The position numbers were made by a program, and so were the translations under genes. The notes below the pieces were generated by a model. That model was not told the DNA's origin. It saw only the letters and a program-made list of their open reading frames with translations, and searched no databases. From Serratia liquefaciens (lineage in GTDB: Bacteria > Pseudomonadota > Gammaproteobacteria > Enterobacterales > Enterobacteriaceae), in the NCBI GenBank assembly GCA_012719855.1, contig JAAXZN010000024.1, forward strand, positions 62,001-126,000: DNA of 64,000 bases, given 5' to 3'. Positions 11,219 to 20,257 of this stretch are shown in pieces. The first letter of the stretch is position 1; the number at the start of each line of letters is the position of its first letter.

Positions 11219-12181
11219 TCAATCTTCATCGTCGTGCTCATCATCTTCGTCAACTTCGATCGGGCAGTTGAAGTTTTCAGGCTTAATCACCAGCAGGTCA
11301 CATTTCAGATGGTCGATCACATGTTCGGCGGTATTGCCGATAAACGCCGCCGAGATGCCGGTGCGGCCCAGCGTGCCCAACACCACGACGCCGGCCTGCA
11401 AATGTTCCGCCAGATCGGGGATCACCTCTTCCGGCAGGCCTTTTTCGACGTGGGTAAACTCTTCGTTAATGCCGAATTTCTGTCTTAGCGCCTTCATGGC
11501 AATCAGATGCTGTCCGCGGATGGCATCGTTGTAGACGCTGGGATCAAAATCAGGCAGTTCAATGGCGATATTGATAGGGGTGACGGGGTAAGCGCCGACC
11601 AGATGCACTTCCGTTTGGTTGACATTGTGCGCCAACTCGACGGTCTCCTGCACCAGTTTGATATTCAAGGGGTCGTGGTAGGGTTCTTCACTGGCCAGGT
11701 TAACCGCAACCACCGCTTTACTGCCTTCAGGCCAGGGCTGATCTTTGACCATCCACACCGGGCATGGGCATTTGCGTAACAGGTGCCAATCGGTTGGGGT
11801 GAAAATGACGGATTCAAGACGGTCGTGTTGGTGCGCCATTTTTAGCAGCAGATCGTGTTTGCCGGCGATCACTTCCTGAATAATCGCCTCATAAGGACGG
11901 TTATGCCAGACCACTTTGATTTCGATGGGCACGCCTTCGTCGAGATAAAAACGACATTGCTCGGTGATCCAGGCGGCGCGCTGGCTGATAACACCTTGCC
12001 GCATTGCCGTTCTTTCGTCCGGGGAGAGCAGGGTCGTCATCTCGTAAGAGAAGTCATAAATAGGCAGGAAGGCCTTAATGCGCCCGCCATTGCGTTTTAT
12101 CAGGTATACCGCCCGGCGCAGCGCCGGCTGGTCGTCCTGATTGGGGTCAATAGCCACCAGAAGATTCTGATACTTCGCCAT
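11219..12181 (-). CDS. uspE: Universal stress protein UspE
   Basis: Cytoplasmic tandem universal-stress protein (320 aa) with two Usp domains, about 1-150 and 160-305, each beginning with a short beta strand and an acidic loop ([18 protein letters not shown]). Near the C terminus [18 protein letters not shown] is the nucleotide-loop-like G-x2-G-x9-GN(S/T) motif. The last dozen residues are strongly acidic. In E. coli UspE affects motility, adhesion and stress survival and is controlled with fnr nearby. A strong AGGAGG lies before the ATG. Confidence 0.95.
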   Translation of the reverse strand: MAKYQNLLVAIDPNQDDQPALRRAVYLIKRNGGRIKAFLPIYDFSYEMTTLLSPDERTAMRQGVISQRAAWITEQCRFYLDEGVPIEIKVVWHNRPYEAIIQEVIAGKHDLLLKMAHQHDRLESVIFTPTDWHLLRKCPCPVWMVKDQPWPEGSKAVVAVNLASEEPYHDPLNIKLVQETVELAHNVNQTEVHLVGAYPVTPINIAIELPDFDPSVYNDAIRGQHLIAMKALRQKFGINEEFTHVEKGLPEEVIPDLAEHLQAGVVVLGTLGRTGISAAFIGNTAEHVIDHLKCDLLVIKPENFNCPIEVDEDDEHDDED

Positions 12182-12264
12182 AGGGCCTCCTTACAGCTGA
12201 AAATCAACAGTCTGTCAATTTACAGAGTAACCCAACATTGAAAAACAGAACAGCGGCAGAGGTG

Positions 12265-12302
12265 TGCTGGGTCAATAATTCTGTTGAATTACTAACCCAG
12301 CA
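12265..12302 (-). other. 17-bp hairpin between fnr and uspE
   Basis: Arms 12265-12281 and 12286-12302 pair over 17 positions with two G-U-type mismatches around a 4-nt loop. It lies six bases past the fnr stop codon. There is no T-run, so it is probably an mRNA 3' stabiliser or a weak terminator that separates fnr from uspE on the same strand. Confidence 0.55.
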
Positions 12303-12307
12303 TAGGA

Positions 12308-13072
12308 TCAGGCGTTTACGGTGACGTTAATGCGTGGTGTACCGGCCAGTACGGACAAGGCGTCGACATTTTCGATGGTGATGTATTTGCCTTTAACGCT
12401 GAGAATTTCGCTTTTCTGGAAGCGGCCCAGCAGGCGACTGATGGTTTCAACCGTCAGGCCGAGGTAGTTGCCGATATCGCCGCGGGTCATGGTCAGGCGG
12501 AACTCGCGCGGTGAGAAACCCCGCTCCGCAAAGCGGCGCGACAGGTTATAGACGAATGCCGCCAGACGCTCTTCGGCATTTTTCTTCGACAACAGCAGGA
12601 TCATGTCCTGGTCGCCTTTAATCTCGCCGCTCATCAGACGCATGATCTGCTGGCGCAGGTTAGGCATTTTACCGGAGAGGTCATCCAGCGTTTCGAACGG
12701 GATTTCGCATACCATGGAGGTTTCCAGCGCCTGAGCGAAGCTCGGGTGCTTCAGACCGCCGATAGCATCAAAACCGACCAGATCGCCCGCCAGGTGGAAG
12801 CCGGTGATTTGCTCGTCGCCCTGTTCGGTGATGGTGTAACTCTTGATGGTCCCGGAGCGGATAGCGTACAGCGATTTCAGTTCATCGCCGGCCTTGAACA
12901 GGGTCTGGCCCTTCTGGATAGGCTTTTTCCTTTCGATAATGTTGTCGAGCTGGTCCAACTCGTGCGCATTAAGAGTAAAAGGAATACACAGCTGGCTGAT
13001 ACTGCAATCCTGACAATGGATCGCACAACCACCAGACTGGATACGACGAATCACGCGTTTTTCCGGGATCAT
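12308..13072 (-). CDS. fnr: Oxygen-sensing regulator FNR
   Basis: CRP/FNR-family global regulator of anaerobic metabolism (254 aa). It holds an oxygen-labile [4Fe-4S] cluster through C20, C23, C29 and C122 (visible in [11 protein letters not shown] and SMVCEIPF). The cAMP-fold domain, the dimer helix (about 135-165) and the helix-turn-helix [19 protein letters not shown], with the FNR recognition residues E-xx-SR, are all present. It differs from the E. coli protein mainly at the C-terminal tail. A near-perfect FNR box precedes it, so it is likely autoregulated. Confidence 0.97.
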   Translation of the reverse strand: MIPEKRVIRRIQSGGCAIHCQDCSISQLCIPFTLNAHELDQLDNIIERKKPIQKGQTLFKAGDELKSLYAIRSGTIKSYTITEQGDEQITGFHLAGDLVGFDAIGGLKHPSFAQALETSMVCEIPFETLDDLSGKMPNLRQQIMRLMSGEIKGDQDMILLLSKKNAEERLAAFVYNLSRRFAERGFSPREFRLTMTRGDIGNYLGLTVETISRLLGRFQKSEILSVKGKYITIENVDALSVLAGTPRINVTVNA

Positions 13073-13092
13073 AGATTACGCTCATTCAATAA

Positions 13093-13106
13093 TTGATATG
13101 CGTCAA
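13093..13106 (-). promoter_or_regulatory. FNR box of the fnr promoter
   Basis: On the minus strand the site reads TTGAC-GCAT-ATCAA, one base off the consensus TTGAT-N4-ATCAA. It sits about 20 bp before the fnr ATG, in the same context (TTAAAATTGAC...ATCAATT) as the known negative-autoregulation site of E. coli fnr. Confidence 0.8.
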
Positions 13107-13491
13107 TTTTAACATCTTTTCCGGCAGGTGATAAGGGTGGCATTAATAAGAACGGGGGAATTCTGTGCGAATATTAAGCGATCTCACAGCCGTTTATTCT
13201 GTAGTTACCTGAAATATTTCGATTTATTTGCTAGTTACGCTCGGCAACGGTTGTCACGGTTGGCGCTCTGCATCGGCAAGAAATGAGGGGTAGCGCAGCG
13301 TATTTTTCAGTAAGCAGCATTTAACCCTGTCTTTTGAGCGCCTTTTGGCAGGGGGGGCCAATATTTGTTCGCGCTGCCGGCGAAAACCGATCGTGCTCAT
13401 GCCAATTTTTGCCGCACAGAACTTTTGGCTGACATGGCCTGTTAGCCACCGGAATAGCCCATAGTAAGCTGTGCAACTCCGGTGGATTGAA
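13107..13491. other. Non-coding gap between fnr and ogt
   Basis: About 385 bp without a supportable gene. The only structure I see is an inverted repeat, CCACCGGA (13446-13453) and TCCGGTGG (13478-13485), just downstream of ogt on the minus strand. Its loop is 24 nt and it has no T-run, so it is a doubtful terminator. A G-run lies near 13350-13357. No riboswitch or known small RNA is recognised. Confidence 0.4.
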
Positions 13492-14016
13492 TTAAAGCAG
13501 GTCGTTCTGCAAGTAGCCTTCGTGTTTCAACAGCCACTGTTTGCGCTGAACGCCACCGGCATAGCCGGTCAACGCGCCCTGTGAGCCAATCACCCGGTGG
13601 CAGGGCACTACGATGCTAATGGGGTTGGAACCGTTGGCCATTCCCACCGCGCGTGAAGCCGTCGGGCGACCGATACGCTTAGCCAGTTCACCGTAGGTGA
13701 TGATCTCGCCGCACGGGATCTGACGCAGTTGCTGCCAGACGCTGCGCTGGAACTCAGTGCCGGCCGTCATGACCGGCAGATCGTTGATCACATCCAGTTC
13801 ACCGGAAAAATAGCGCTGCATGGCATCGGTCAGGCCACCGGGATTGCGTTTGTCTACCAGTTGGAAACGATCGGCTCGGTAATGGGTATTCAGCAGCTTC
13901 ATCAGGCGGACTTCATGCTCAGTCCAGTCGATAGCGCGCAAGCGGTCCTGCTCATCGGCAATCAGTACCAGTTCACCCACCGGCGTCGCCATACGATCAA
14001 TAAAAAAAGTCTGCAT
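13492..14016 (-). CDS. ogt: Methylated-DNA--protein-cysteine methyltransferase Ogt
   Basis: Suicide DNA-repair protein (174 aa) that takes alkyl groups from O6-alkylguanine or O4-alkylthymine onto a cysteine. The active-site PCHRV has C139 and H140. Other family blocks are the helix-turn-helix (FQRSVWQQLRQIPCGEIITYGELA), the Asn-hinge stretch NGSNPISIV and GYAGGVQRKQWLLKHEG. A GTG at 14025 opens the frame further, but GAGGAG is correctly spaced (8 nt) from the ATG at 14016. It follows fnr, the conserved enterobacterial neighbour. Confidence 0.94.
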   Translation of the reverse strand: MQTFFIDRMATPVGELVLIADEQDRLRAIDWTEHEVRLMKLLNTHYRADRFQLVDKRNPGGLTDAMQRYFSGELDVINDLPVMTAGTEFQRSVWQQLRQIPCGEIITYGELAKRIGRPTASRAVGMANGSNPISIVVPCHRVIGSQGALTGYAGGVQRKQWLLKHEGYLQNDLL

Positions 14017-14093
14017 TTTGATCACTCCTCTCGTTTGATGGGCAGATTATTGCACGAAACTTGGCGTGGCGATGGCGGATTCCGGACATGAAA

Positions 14094-14116
14094 ATGGGCA
14101 ACTCTGGGTTGCCCAT
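14094..14116 (-). terminator. Terminator-like hairpin after the pilin-like gene
   Basis: ATGGGCAAC (14094-14102) pairs with GTTGCCCAT (14108-14116). On the minus strand the stem leads into TTTTC. It lies about 115 bp downstream of the pilin-like gene and in the 5' region of ogt, so it probably insulates ogt from that transcript. Confidence 0.6.
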
Positions 14117-14231
14117 CTGAAAGCGCGGTTTGAATAAGGCTGACTTATGCTGCAATCTATAAAATAAATTTATAAAATATAAAGGTTGTTTTAGTCAGAT
14201 CACTACAGGAACGTTAAAGAAATCCCCAGGG

Positions 14232-14543
14232 TTACTTATAGCTTATCGTGATGTTCTTGAAACGTTCGTTATTATTGACGATCTCAGTGGTCACGTTGGA
14301 AAGCAATTCTGGCGGCATGTTGTTTAATGTGGTGGTGATTTGACCGCTTTTGTTTGCTGATTTTATACCGAAGCAATTAGAAATGATCCCTTCATTTAAA
14401 TGCTTGATACTGCATGCCGGTGCCGTGATTTCACCAACAAAGCGAATGGTGCCAGAAGCCACAGTGTGGCTGGGGTTTTTTGCTGCTTGCAAAGTGGCTG
14501 GAAGAACGGCCAAGAGGACTAACGCCATAAGTGATTTTTTCAT
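14232..14543 (-). CDS. Small secreted pilin-like protein
   Basis: 103-aa precursor with a clear signal peptide (residues 1-20, cut after LQA). The stretch GTIRFVGEITAPACSI (31-46) is the start of a type 1 pilin fold, with C44 and C57 as the expected disulphide pair, and the chain ends in a beta-like NITISYK. At about 83 mature residues it is well short of a normal pilin (about 150-160). It has no usher, chaperone or adhesin next to it, so it may be a remnant or a free-standing relative. AAGGA lies seven bases before the ATG. The surrounding DNA is distinctly AT-rich, which suggests later acquisition. Confidence 0.75.
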   Translation of the reverse strand: MKKSLMALVLLAVLPATLQAAKNPSHTVASGTIRFVGEITAPACSIKHLNEGIISNCFGIKSANKSGQITTTLNNMPPELLSNVTTEIVNNNERFKNITISYK

Positions 14544-14867
14544 TATTAATTCCTTTTTAAAATGAAGTTAAAAATAAGTACTTCCAGTTGAGTCAGCATT
14601 AATCAGGGGCGTTGCATGGTGCCGAAATTGGAATGCAATGCATATCCAGTAAAAAAAGTTTTATATACTATTCTTAATTTTTCGTGCCAATGGATTTGAT
14701 AATAGTGAGGGGGGTGAAGCAAAACCATGATTTAGATCATAGTGAAGTCGGCTTAATGATTTGGGAGGGGGTGTGGCGGTTTTACTGTGAACTGTATCAC
14801 GATGGAAAACGGGCGCTGACCGCAGTTGAGACTGAAACTGCGGTCAGGATTGGTGATTTATGCTGCG
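14544..14867. other. Intergenic region with the terminator of the aga-type operon
   Basis: No gene is supported in these 324 bp. The left part is AT-rich and should hold the promoter of the pilin-like gene (minus strand). Near the right end CTGACCGCAGTT (14816-14827) and AACTGCGGTCAG (14836-14847) form a perfect 12-bp stem, 20 bp after the kbaY stop. Downstream on the minus strand comes CGCCCGTTTTCC. I take it as the operon terminator. Confidence 0.65.
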
Positions 14868-15731
<864 letters not shown>

Positions 15732-16898
15732 TTACGCCACAGAAGACGGATAACGGTAAATGGTGACGCCTTTAACCACCCGGTTCACTTCACCGGTCGG
15801 GCATGGGTTGTCCGGCGTCATGCCAAGCGCCAGCGAGCTTTCAAAGGCCAGCATTTGGGTGAATAACAGATAAGGGAACAGCAGCCAGACGTCGTCTTCG
15901 GCATGGTGCAGGTTCAGCATCATGTCTGATACCGGCTGCGCACTGCCGGTTAAGCCGACCATCTGCATCGCCAGACCATCGCGATGCAGCTCGTTCCACA
16001 AATCGCGATCGTACTGGCGGGCGTAGTCACCGCTGGAGAACATCAGCAGCACCAATGTTTGGTCATCGACCATAAATTTGGGCCCATGGCGCAGGCCAAG
16101 CGGCGAGTCGTAGCGGGTGACAATCTGCCCGGCGGTCAGTTCCAGCATCTTCAGCGAAGCCTCTTCCGCCAGTCCGGTGAAACAACTGCCGCCCAGCGTG
16201 ATGTAGCGTCGAAAACCGCTGGCAGCGAGCGCTTTTACCTGCGGTTGCAGCGTTTCACGCAGTTCGCGGCAGCGCGCCACCATGGTCGCGAGTGGCCGTT
16301 GGGCCTCGGCAAGGGAGTGCGGCCCGAGCAACAGCGCGGCGGACAACATCATGCAGCTGAAACTGGAAGTCATGGCGAAGCTTTGATCGTTGGAGCCTTG
16401 CGGCATCACCAACGAACAGACGTTATCGCGCTGATGGGCATAGTGCGCCAATTGGCTGTCCGGGTTGCAGACCAGCATCAGGTGGTAACTTTCCGGCAGC
16501 AGTTGGTCGGCCAGCTCCACGGTGGCTACGCTTTCCGGGCTGTTGCCGGAACGGGCAAAGGACACCAGCAGCGTTGGGCGCGTCAGATCCAGATATTGGT
16601 GTGGGTTGGCGACGATATCGGTGGTGCCATAGGCCACCACGTCACGACCGGTTTTTTCTCGCAGCCAGGGCGCTAACGCACGGCCGGCGAAGGCCGAGCT
16701 GCCAGCACCGCAAAGCACAATCTGCAGGCGAGGATTGGCCAGCAACGGAGCAAGGAAAGGCTGCCACAAGGCCTGCTGCTCCTGCAGCTGTCGATGCAGT
16801 GCCTGCCATAAGTCCGGCTGCTGCCAGATCTCACGTGCGGTATGCAGCGCATGTCGTTGTTCCAGCCAGCCCGCATCGTAAGCAAAATAACCGTTCAT
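15732..16898 (-). CDS. agaS: SIS-domain aldose-ketose isomerase/deaminase AgaS
   Basis: 388-aa protein with two SIS sugar-phosphate domains, very like E. coli AgaS, a galactosamine-6-phosphate deaminase/isomerase that yields tagatose 6-phosphate. Visible blocks are the first SIS loop CGAGSSAFAGRALAPWL, SFARSGNSPESVATVELA, the second-domain GGSCFTGLAEEASLKMLELT and DSPLGLRHGPK, and the C-terminal GEVNRVVKGVTIY. AGGAG lies eight bases before the ATG. It sits between the repressor (26 bp) and the aldolase (9 bp), so the three form one unit that acts on the same sugar phosphate. Confidence 0.92.
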   Translation of the reverse strand: MNGYFAYDAGWLEQRHALHTAREIWQQPDLWQALHRQLQEQQALWQPFLAPLLANPRLQIVLCGAGSSAFAGRALAPWLREKTGRDVVAYGTTDIVANPHQYLDLTRPTLLVSFARSGNSPESVATVELADQLLPESYHLMLVCNPDSQLAHYAHQRDNVCSLVMPQGSNDQSFAMTSSFSCMMLSAALLLGPHSLAEAQRPLATMVARCRELRETLQPQVKALAASGFRRYITLGGSCFTGLAEEASLKMLELTAGQIVTRYDSPLGLRHGPKFMVDDQTLVLLMFSSGDYARQYDRDLWNELHRDGLAMQMVGLTGSAQPVSDMMLNLHHAEDDVWLLFPYLLFTQMLAFESSLALGMTPDNPCPTGEVNRVVKGVTIYRYPSSVA

Positions 16899-16924
16899 GT
16901 TGAAAACTCCTTAAAAAGCCTCGG

Positions 16925-17695
16925 TTAACGGTCGGCGATAATCACGTCGACACCTAAATGGTTCAGCGCATGCAGGTAGTTTTCCGGGATGCGGCTGTCG
17001 GTGACCAAACGCTGGATTTGGCCAATTTCACGGATCATGCAAAAGCTGGTGCGACCGAATTTGCTGGCATCGGCGACGGCGATCACTTCGCGTGCTACGT
17101 CGCACATCGCCCGGTTGAGCTGCGCTTCACCGGGATCTGGCGTGGTGATGCCGCTGAGCAGGTCAAAACCGTCGACGCCGAGAAACAGCTTGTCGAAACG
17201 AAACTGCCGCATATGCTGCTCCGCCGCCGGGCCATACAGTGACCAGGATTTGCGTCGCACGCTGCCGCCCACCACCATCAGATCAACCTGTTCGTTGTTG
17301 GCCAGTTCGAACGCGATGTTCAGCGCATTGGTCATCACCACCAGGTCTTTCTTGCCGGCCAGTTGCTGTGCCATCTGGCTGGTGGTGGAGCCGGAGTCGA
17401 GAATGATGGCATCGCCGTCGTTGACCAATTCCGCCGCAGCGCAGGCAATGGCGTATTTCACGTCGCGATTGATACGGCCCTTGTCTTGCAACGGGCGGTC
17501 GAAGGCAAACTGTTTATTGAGCATTGCGCCGCCATAAGCGCGCACCGCACAGCCGCTTTTTTCCAGCTGGCGCAGATCGCTGCGGATGGTGACGCTGGAA
17601 ACAGAAAACTGGGCGCTGAGTTGCTCGACGCGCACCGAACCTTCGCGACAAAGCTGGTCGATAATTAATTCCCGTCGTTTTACGGTATTGATCAT
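16925..17695 (-). CDS. DeoR-family repressor (AgaR-like)
   Basis: 256-aa DeoR/GlpR-type regulator. The N-terminal winged helix includes RVEQLSAQFSVSSVTIRSDLRQLEKSG (about 22-48). The C-terminal sugar-phosphate-sensing DeoRC domain has ILDSGSTTSQMAQQL and the GVDGFDLLSGITTPDPGEAQLNRAM signature of AgaR/GatR-type repressors. First gene of the unit with agaS and kbaY. It very likely represses both that unit and the ABC operon, because similar CTTTCG/CGAAAG elements lie upstream of each. The effector is probably a hexosamine or tagatose phosphate (inferred). Confidence 0.88.
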   Translation of the reverse strand: MINTVKRRELIIDQLCREGSVRVEQLSAQFSVSSVTIRSDLRQLEKSGCAVRAYGGAMLNKQFAFDRPLQDKGRINRDVKYAIACAAAELVNDGDAIILDSGSTTSQMAQQLAGKKDLVVMTNALNIAFELANNEQVDLMVVGGSVRRKSWSLYGPAAEQHMRQFRFDKLFLGVDGFDLLSGITTPDPGEAQLNRAMCDVAREVIAVADASKFGRTSFCMIREIGQIQRLVTDSRIPENYLHALNHLGVDVIIADR

Positions 17696-17800
17696 TAACG
17701 CGAGACTCCCGATTTAGCTGTAGTCATACCCCGCCGCGGCGCAATGCGTCGCAGCTAATCTGACAGGAGTGCTTTCAGTTGTTCGTGGCAAATTACAGCA

Positions 17801-17815
17801 AACGAAACAATGAAA
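17801..17815 (-). promoter_or_regulatory. Candidate AgaR-like box (direct repeat)
   Basis: Read on the minus strand this is TTTCATTGTTTCGTT, two TTTCRTT units spaced by 8 bp, like the repeated TTTCRTTT of known AgaR boxes. It lies about 105 bp upstream of the DeoR-type repressor gene, between a possible promoter (TTGATA near 17850) and the start codon. Confidence 0.5.
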
Positions 17816-17871
17816 TGCAACCGATAAATTCATAAAAAACTATATGTATCAACTGGTTATATTTATTTTTC

Positions 17872-17896
17872 CTTTCGATTGGTCATCAACCGAAAG
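17872..17896. promoter_or_regulatory. 25-bp inverted-repeat operator
   Basis: CTTTCGATTGGT (17872-17883) and ATCAACCGAAAG (17885-17896) are near-perfect inverted halves around one central base, with matches at 10 of 12 positions. The element lies just upstream of the likely promoter of the repressor-agaS-kbaY unit. Its CGAAAG half recurs in front of the ABC operon, so it is the best candidate for the main operator of the DeoR-type repressor. Confidence 0.6.
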
Positions 17897-17937
17897 CGGC
17901 CAAAAAATAAAGTGAAAAGCGGTAATCCGTTATTTAT

Positions 17938-17958
17938 CAGGCGGCAACTCACCGCCTG
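17938..17958 (-). terminator. Hairpin ending the ABC-transporter operon
   Basis: CAGGCGG (17938-17944) pairs with CCGCCTG (17952-17958). It lies about 70 bp after the stop of the ROK kinase gene on the minus strand and before the operator of the next unit. It lacks a T-run, so termination may be partial. The whole gap 17696-18027 holds no gene. Confidence 0.45.
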
Positions 17959-18027
17959 GGGTAATTTGTCGAAAGCAGGATGAAAGCCACGACATTCATT
18001 TATTCCCGTCTGGCGTTTCACTGTTTT

Positions 18028-18951
18028 TTATTGCCAGCTTTGGCGTAATAATGCGGCCCCCCGTACGCCACTGCTGTCACCGTGCACTGGCGGATAGACT
18101 GCCGCCGGTTCGGTGCCCGGCAACAGCCAGGCGCTCATGGCCGGCGGTAGCAGGGCGTACAGCTCCCCGACGTTCGACAGTCCGCCGCCGAGCACGAAGG
18201 CGTCGACATCGAGCAGCAATTGCAGCCCTGCCAGGGCGCTGGCCAGAATATCGACGTACATTGCTATCAGCCGCTGCGCCAGCGGATCTCCGTGCCGGTA
18301 ATGGGCGATCAGCGCCGGTACGCTGTCGGCGCGGTGCCCGAAATGGCGGCTTAGCGCCAGCAGACCGCTGCCGGAAACGTAGCGTTCAAAACAGCCGGTC
18401 AGGCCGCAGTTGCAGGTAAACAACGGTAAATCGTAGCGTTGCGCCAACTGGGCAGAGATCGGCGTATGGCCCCATTCGCCGGCCAGCCCGTTGCGACCTT
18501 TGTGCAATTGCTTGTTCATCACCAGCCCGCCGCCGGCACCGGTGCCGATGATGGCGCCGAAGACCAGCGCCAGATGCTCGGTTTGCGGGGTACTGGCCTC
18601 GGAAAGGGCAAAGCAGCGACAGTCGTTTTCAATTTCAACCGGCCGCGCCAGTTCATGGGCCAAATCGTCCGCCAGGCAGTGCCCGGTGAGGCAGGGGACG
18701 TTAACCGCCAGCTGCTTGCGGCTGCGGGGATCGGTCACGCCCGGCAAGCCGATGCCGATGCTGCCCTGGGTGTGCAGCTCGCGATCGGCATGGTCGACCA
18801 ATTGCTGGATGCAGGACAAAAACGCGCGGTAATCGCCGGTAGGCGTGCTGACCCGTTGGCACAGCACCTGCCGCAATTGACGATCGTAGGCCGCCATTTC
18901 AATCTTGGTGCCGCCGATGTCGAAACCGTAACGCATCTGTGATATTTCCAC
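18028..18951 (-). CDS. ROK-family sugar kinase (NagK/AgaK-like)
   Basis: 307-aa kinase of the ROK family, similar in layout to E. coli N-acetylglucosamine kinase. It shows the ATP loop DIGGTK, the substrate/catalytic NDCRCFALSEA, GTGAGGGLV, EWGHTPIS, and the zinc motif CNCGLTGCFERY. Start is GTG at 18951 with GGAG eight bases upstream; an internal ATG at 18936 is the alternative. It follows the Gfo/Idh gene by 3 bp and ends the operon. In this setting it probably phosphorylates an imported N-acetylhexosamine at C6 (inferred). Confidence 0.87.
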   Translation of the reverse strand: MEISQMRYGFDIGGTKIEMAAYDRQLRQVLCQRVSTPTGDYRAFLSCIQQLVDHADRELHTQGSIGIGLPGVTDPRSRKQLAVNVPCLTGHCLADDLAHELARPVEIENDCRCFALSEASTPQTEHLALVFGAIIGTGAGGGLVMNKQLHKGRNGLAGEWGHTPISAQLAQRYDLPLFTCNCGLTGCFERYVSGSGLLALSRHFGHRADSVPALIAHYRHGDPLAQRLIAMYVDILASALAGLQLLLDVDAFVLGGGLSNVGELYALLPPAMSAWLLPGTEPAAVYPPVHGDSSGVRGAALLRQSWQ

Positions 18952-18954
18952 GTT

Positions 18955-20238
18955 TCAGGCTCCACTCAGGGTAATTACCGCAGATTCGCGGCGCGCGCGT
19001 TCCGCAGCGAAGACCATCAGATGGCTTTCCAGCGTTTCAGCCGGTCCGGACAGCACCTGTGAAGGATCGTTAGTGCGGATCGCATCAATGAAATGCTGCA
19101 TCAGGTAGTAGTCGCCGCCGCCGTGGCCGGACATGGCGTGCAGATCGTCGGCCTCTTCGACGTCGTACACTTTTTCACTGTCGTCAACGAATGAAGTGAT
19201 ACGGATATAACGACCGTCGCCCTCGAGACAGCCGTGGCTGCCGAAAATACGGGTTTTGCGATCTTCCAGCCGGGTGAAGGCGGTCATGGTGAAGGAGGCA
19301 GTGCGGCCACCGGCAAACTGCATATTGACCACCTGGTGATCGACCACGTTATTGTCGCAGCGGTAGACGCAGCGGCCATACTGACCGTCGCGCAGCGCCG
19401 CACGCAGGTGTGATTGGCTGACCTCCGGCGTTAGCACCCGCAGGAAACCGGGCGTGGCCTTGTGATCCTCGCCAAGGTAAATACGTTTGGCGGAGTAGGG
19501 ACAACTGGCTTCCACGGCGCAGTCCAGGCAGTTGTCTGCCGCACCGGCCGGCTGGTTCTCCTGGCGAAAATGGCGCAAACCGCCGAACGAGCTGACCTGT
19601 TCACAGGGCAGTTCCATGATGTAACGGATCCAGTCGATGTCATGACAGGACTTCTGCAGCAGCATAAAGGCGGCCTCATTGTCGTTGCGCCAGTTGCCGC
19701 GAACAAAGGAGTGGGCCTGATGCCAGTAGCCTACCGGTTCCAGATGCTGCAGGCTGACGATGTCGCCAATCACGTTATCGCGCAGCAGTTGCTTGAGCTT
19801 TTGGGTGTAGCGCGTATAGCGCAGTACGTGGCCGACCGAGAAAATCAGCTTCTGGCGCACCACCTCTTCCACGATGGTACGACACTCGGCGGCCACCGGC
19901 GAAAGCGGTTTTTCCAGCAGCATGGCATAACCCTGTTTGGCAAAGGCCAGCGCCGGTTCCAGGTGCAGGGTGTCCTGGGTGCAGATCAACACCGCATCGG
20001 CCAGTTTTCCAGCGTCGGCGGCCTGTCGCCAGTCGGTGAACACCTTATCCGCCGCAATACCGTGCTGTTCGACGAACTGCTGCCGATAAACATCACGCGG
20101 TTCGGCTACCGCCACCACCTGCATTAAATCCGGATGCGCCAACGCGTAGCGCGAGTAAATTTCACCGCGCGCCCCGGCGCCAATCACCAGAACCTGAACC
20201 GGACGACCGGCAAAACCATTTTGTTTAGCTGACGACAT
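18955..20238 (-). CDS. Gfo/Idh/MocA-family oxidoreductase
   Basis: 427-aa NAD(P)-dependent oxidoreductase. The Rossmann motif GAGARG is at residues 20-25 and the dinucleotide/sugar motif LLEKPLSP is near 118. In the middle is a cysteine group, CLDCAVEASC, seen in a subset of Gfo/Idh proteins and suggestive of a metal site. The frame opens earlier (20301), but GGAGA is properly spaced before the ATG at 20238, which also avoids overlap with the ATPase gene. It may oxidise or epimerise the imported sugar. Members of this fold also include NAD-dependent N-acetylgalactosaminidases (GH109), so a glycosidase role is possible. Confidence 0.85.
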   Translation of the reverse strand: MSSAKQNGFAGRPVQVLVIGAGARGEIYSRYALAHPDLMQVVAVAEPRDVYRQQFVEQHGIAADKVFTDWRQAADAGKLADAVLICTQDTLHLEPALAFAKQGYAMLLEKPLSPVAAECRTIVEEVVRQKLIFSVGHVLRYTRYTQKLKQLLRDNVIGDIVSLQHLEPVGYWHQAHSFVRGNWRNDNEAAFMLLQKSCHDIDWIRYIMELPCEQVSSFGGLRHFRQENQPAGAADNCLDCAVEASCPYSAKRIYLGEDHKATPGFLRVLTPEVSQSHLRAALRDGQYGRCVYRCDNNVVDHQVVNMQFAGGRTASFTMTAFTRLEDRKTRIFGSHGCLEGDGRYIRITSFVDDSEKVYDVEEADDLHAMSGHGGGDYYLMQHFIDAIRTNDPSQVLSGPAETLESHLMVFAAERARRESAVITLSGA

Positions 20239-20257
20239 TGCTCGTTCTCCGATCTTG

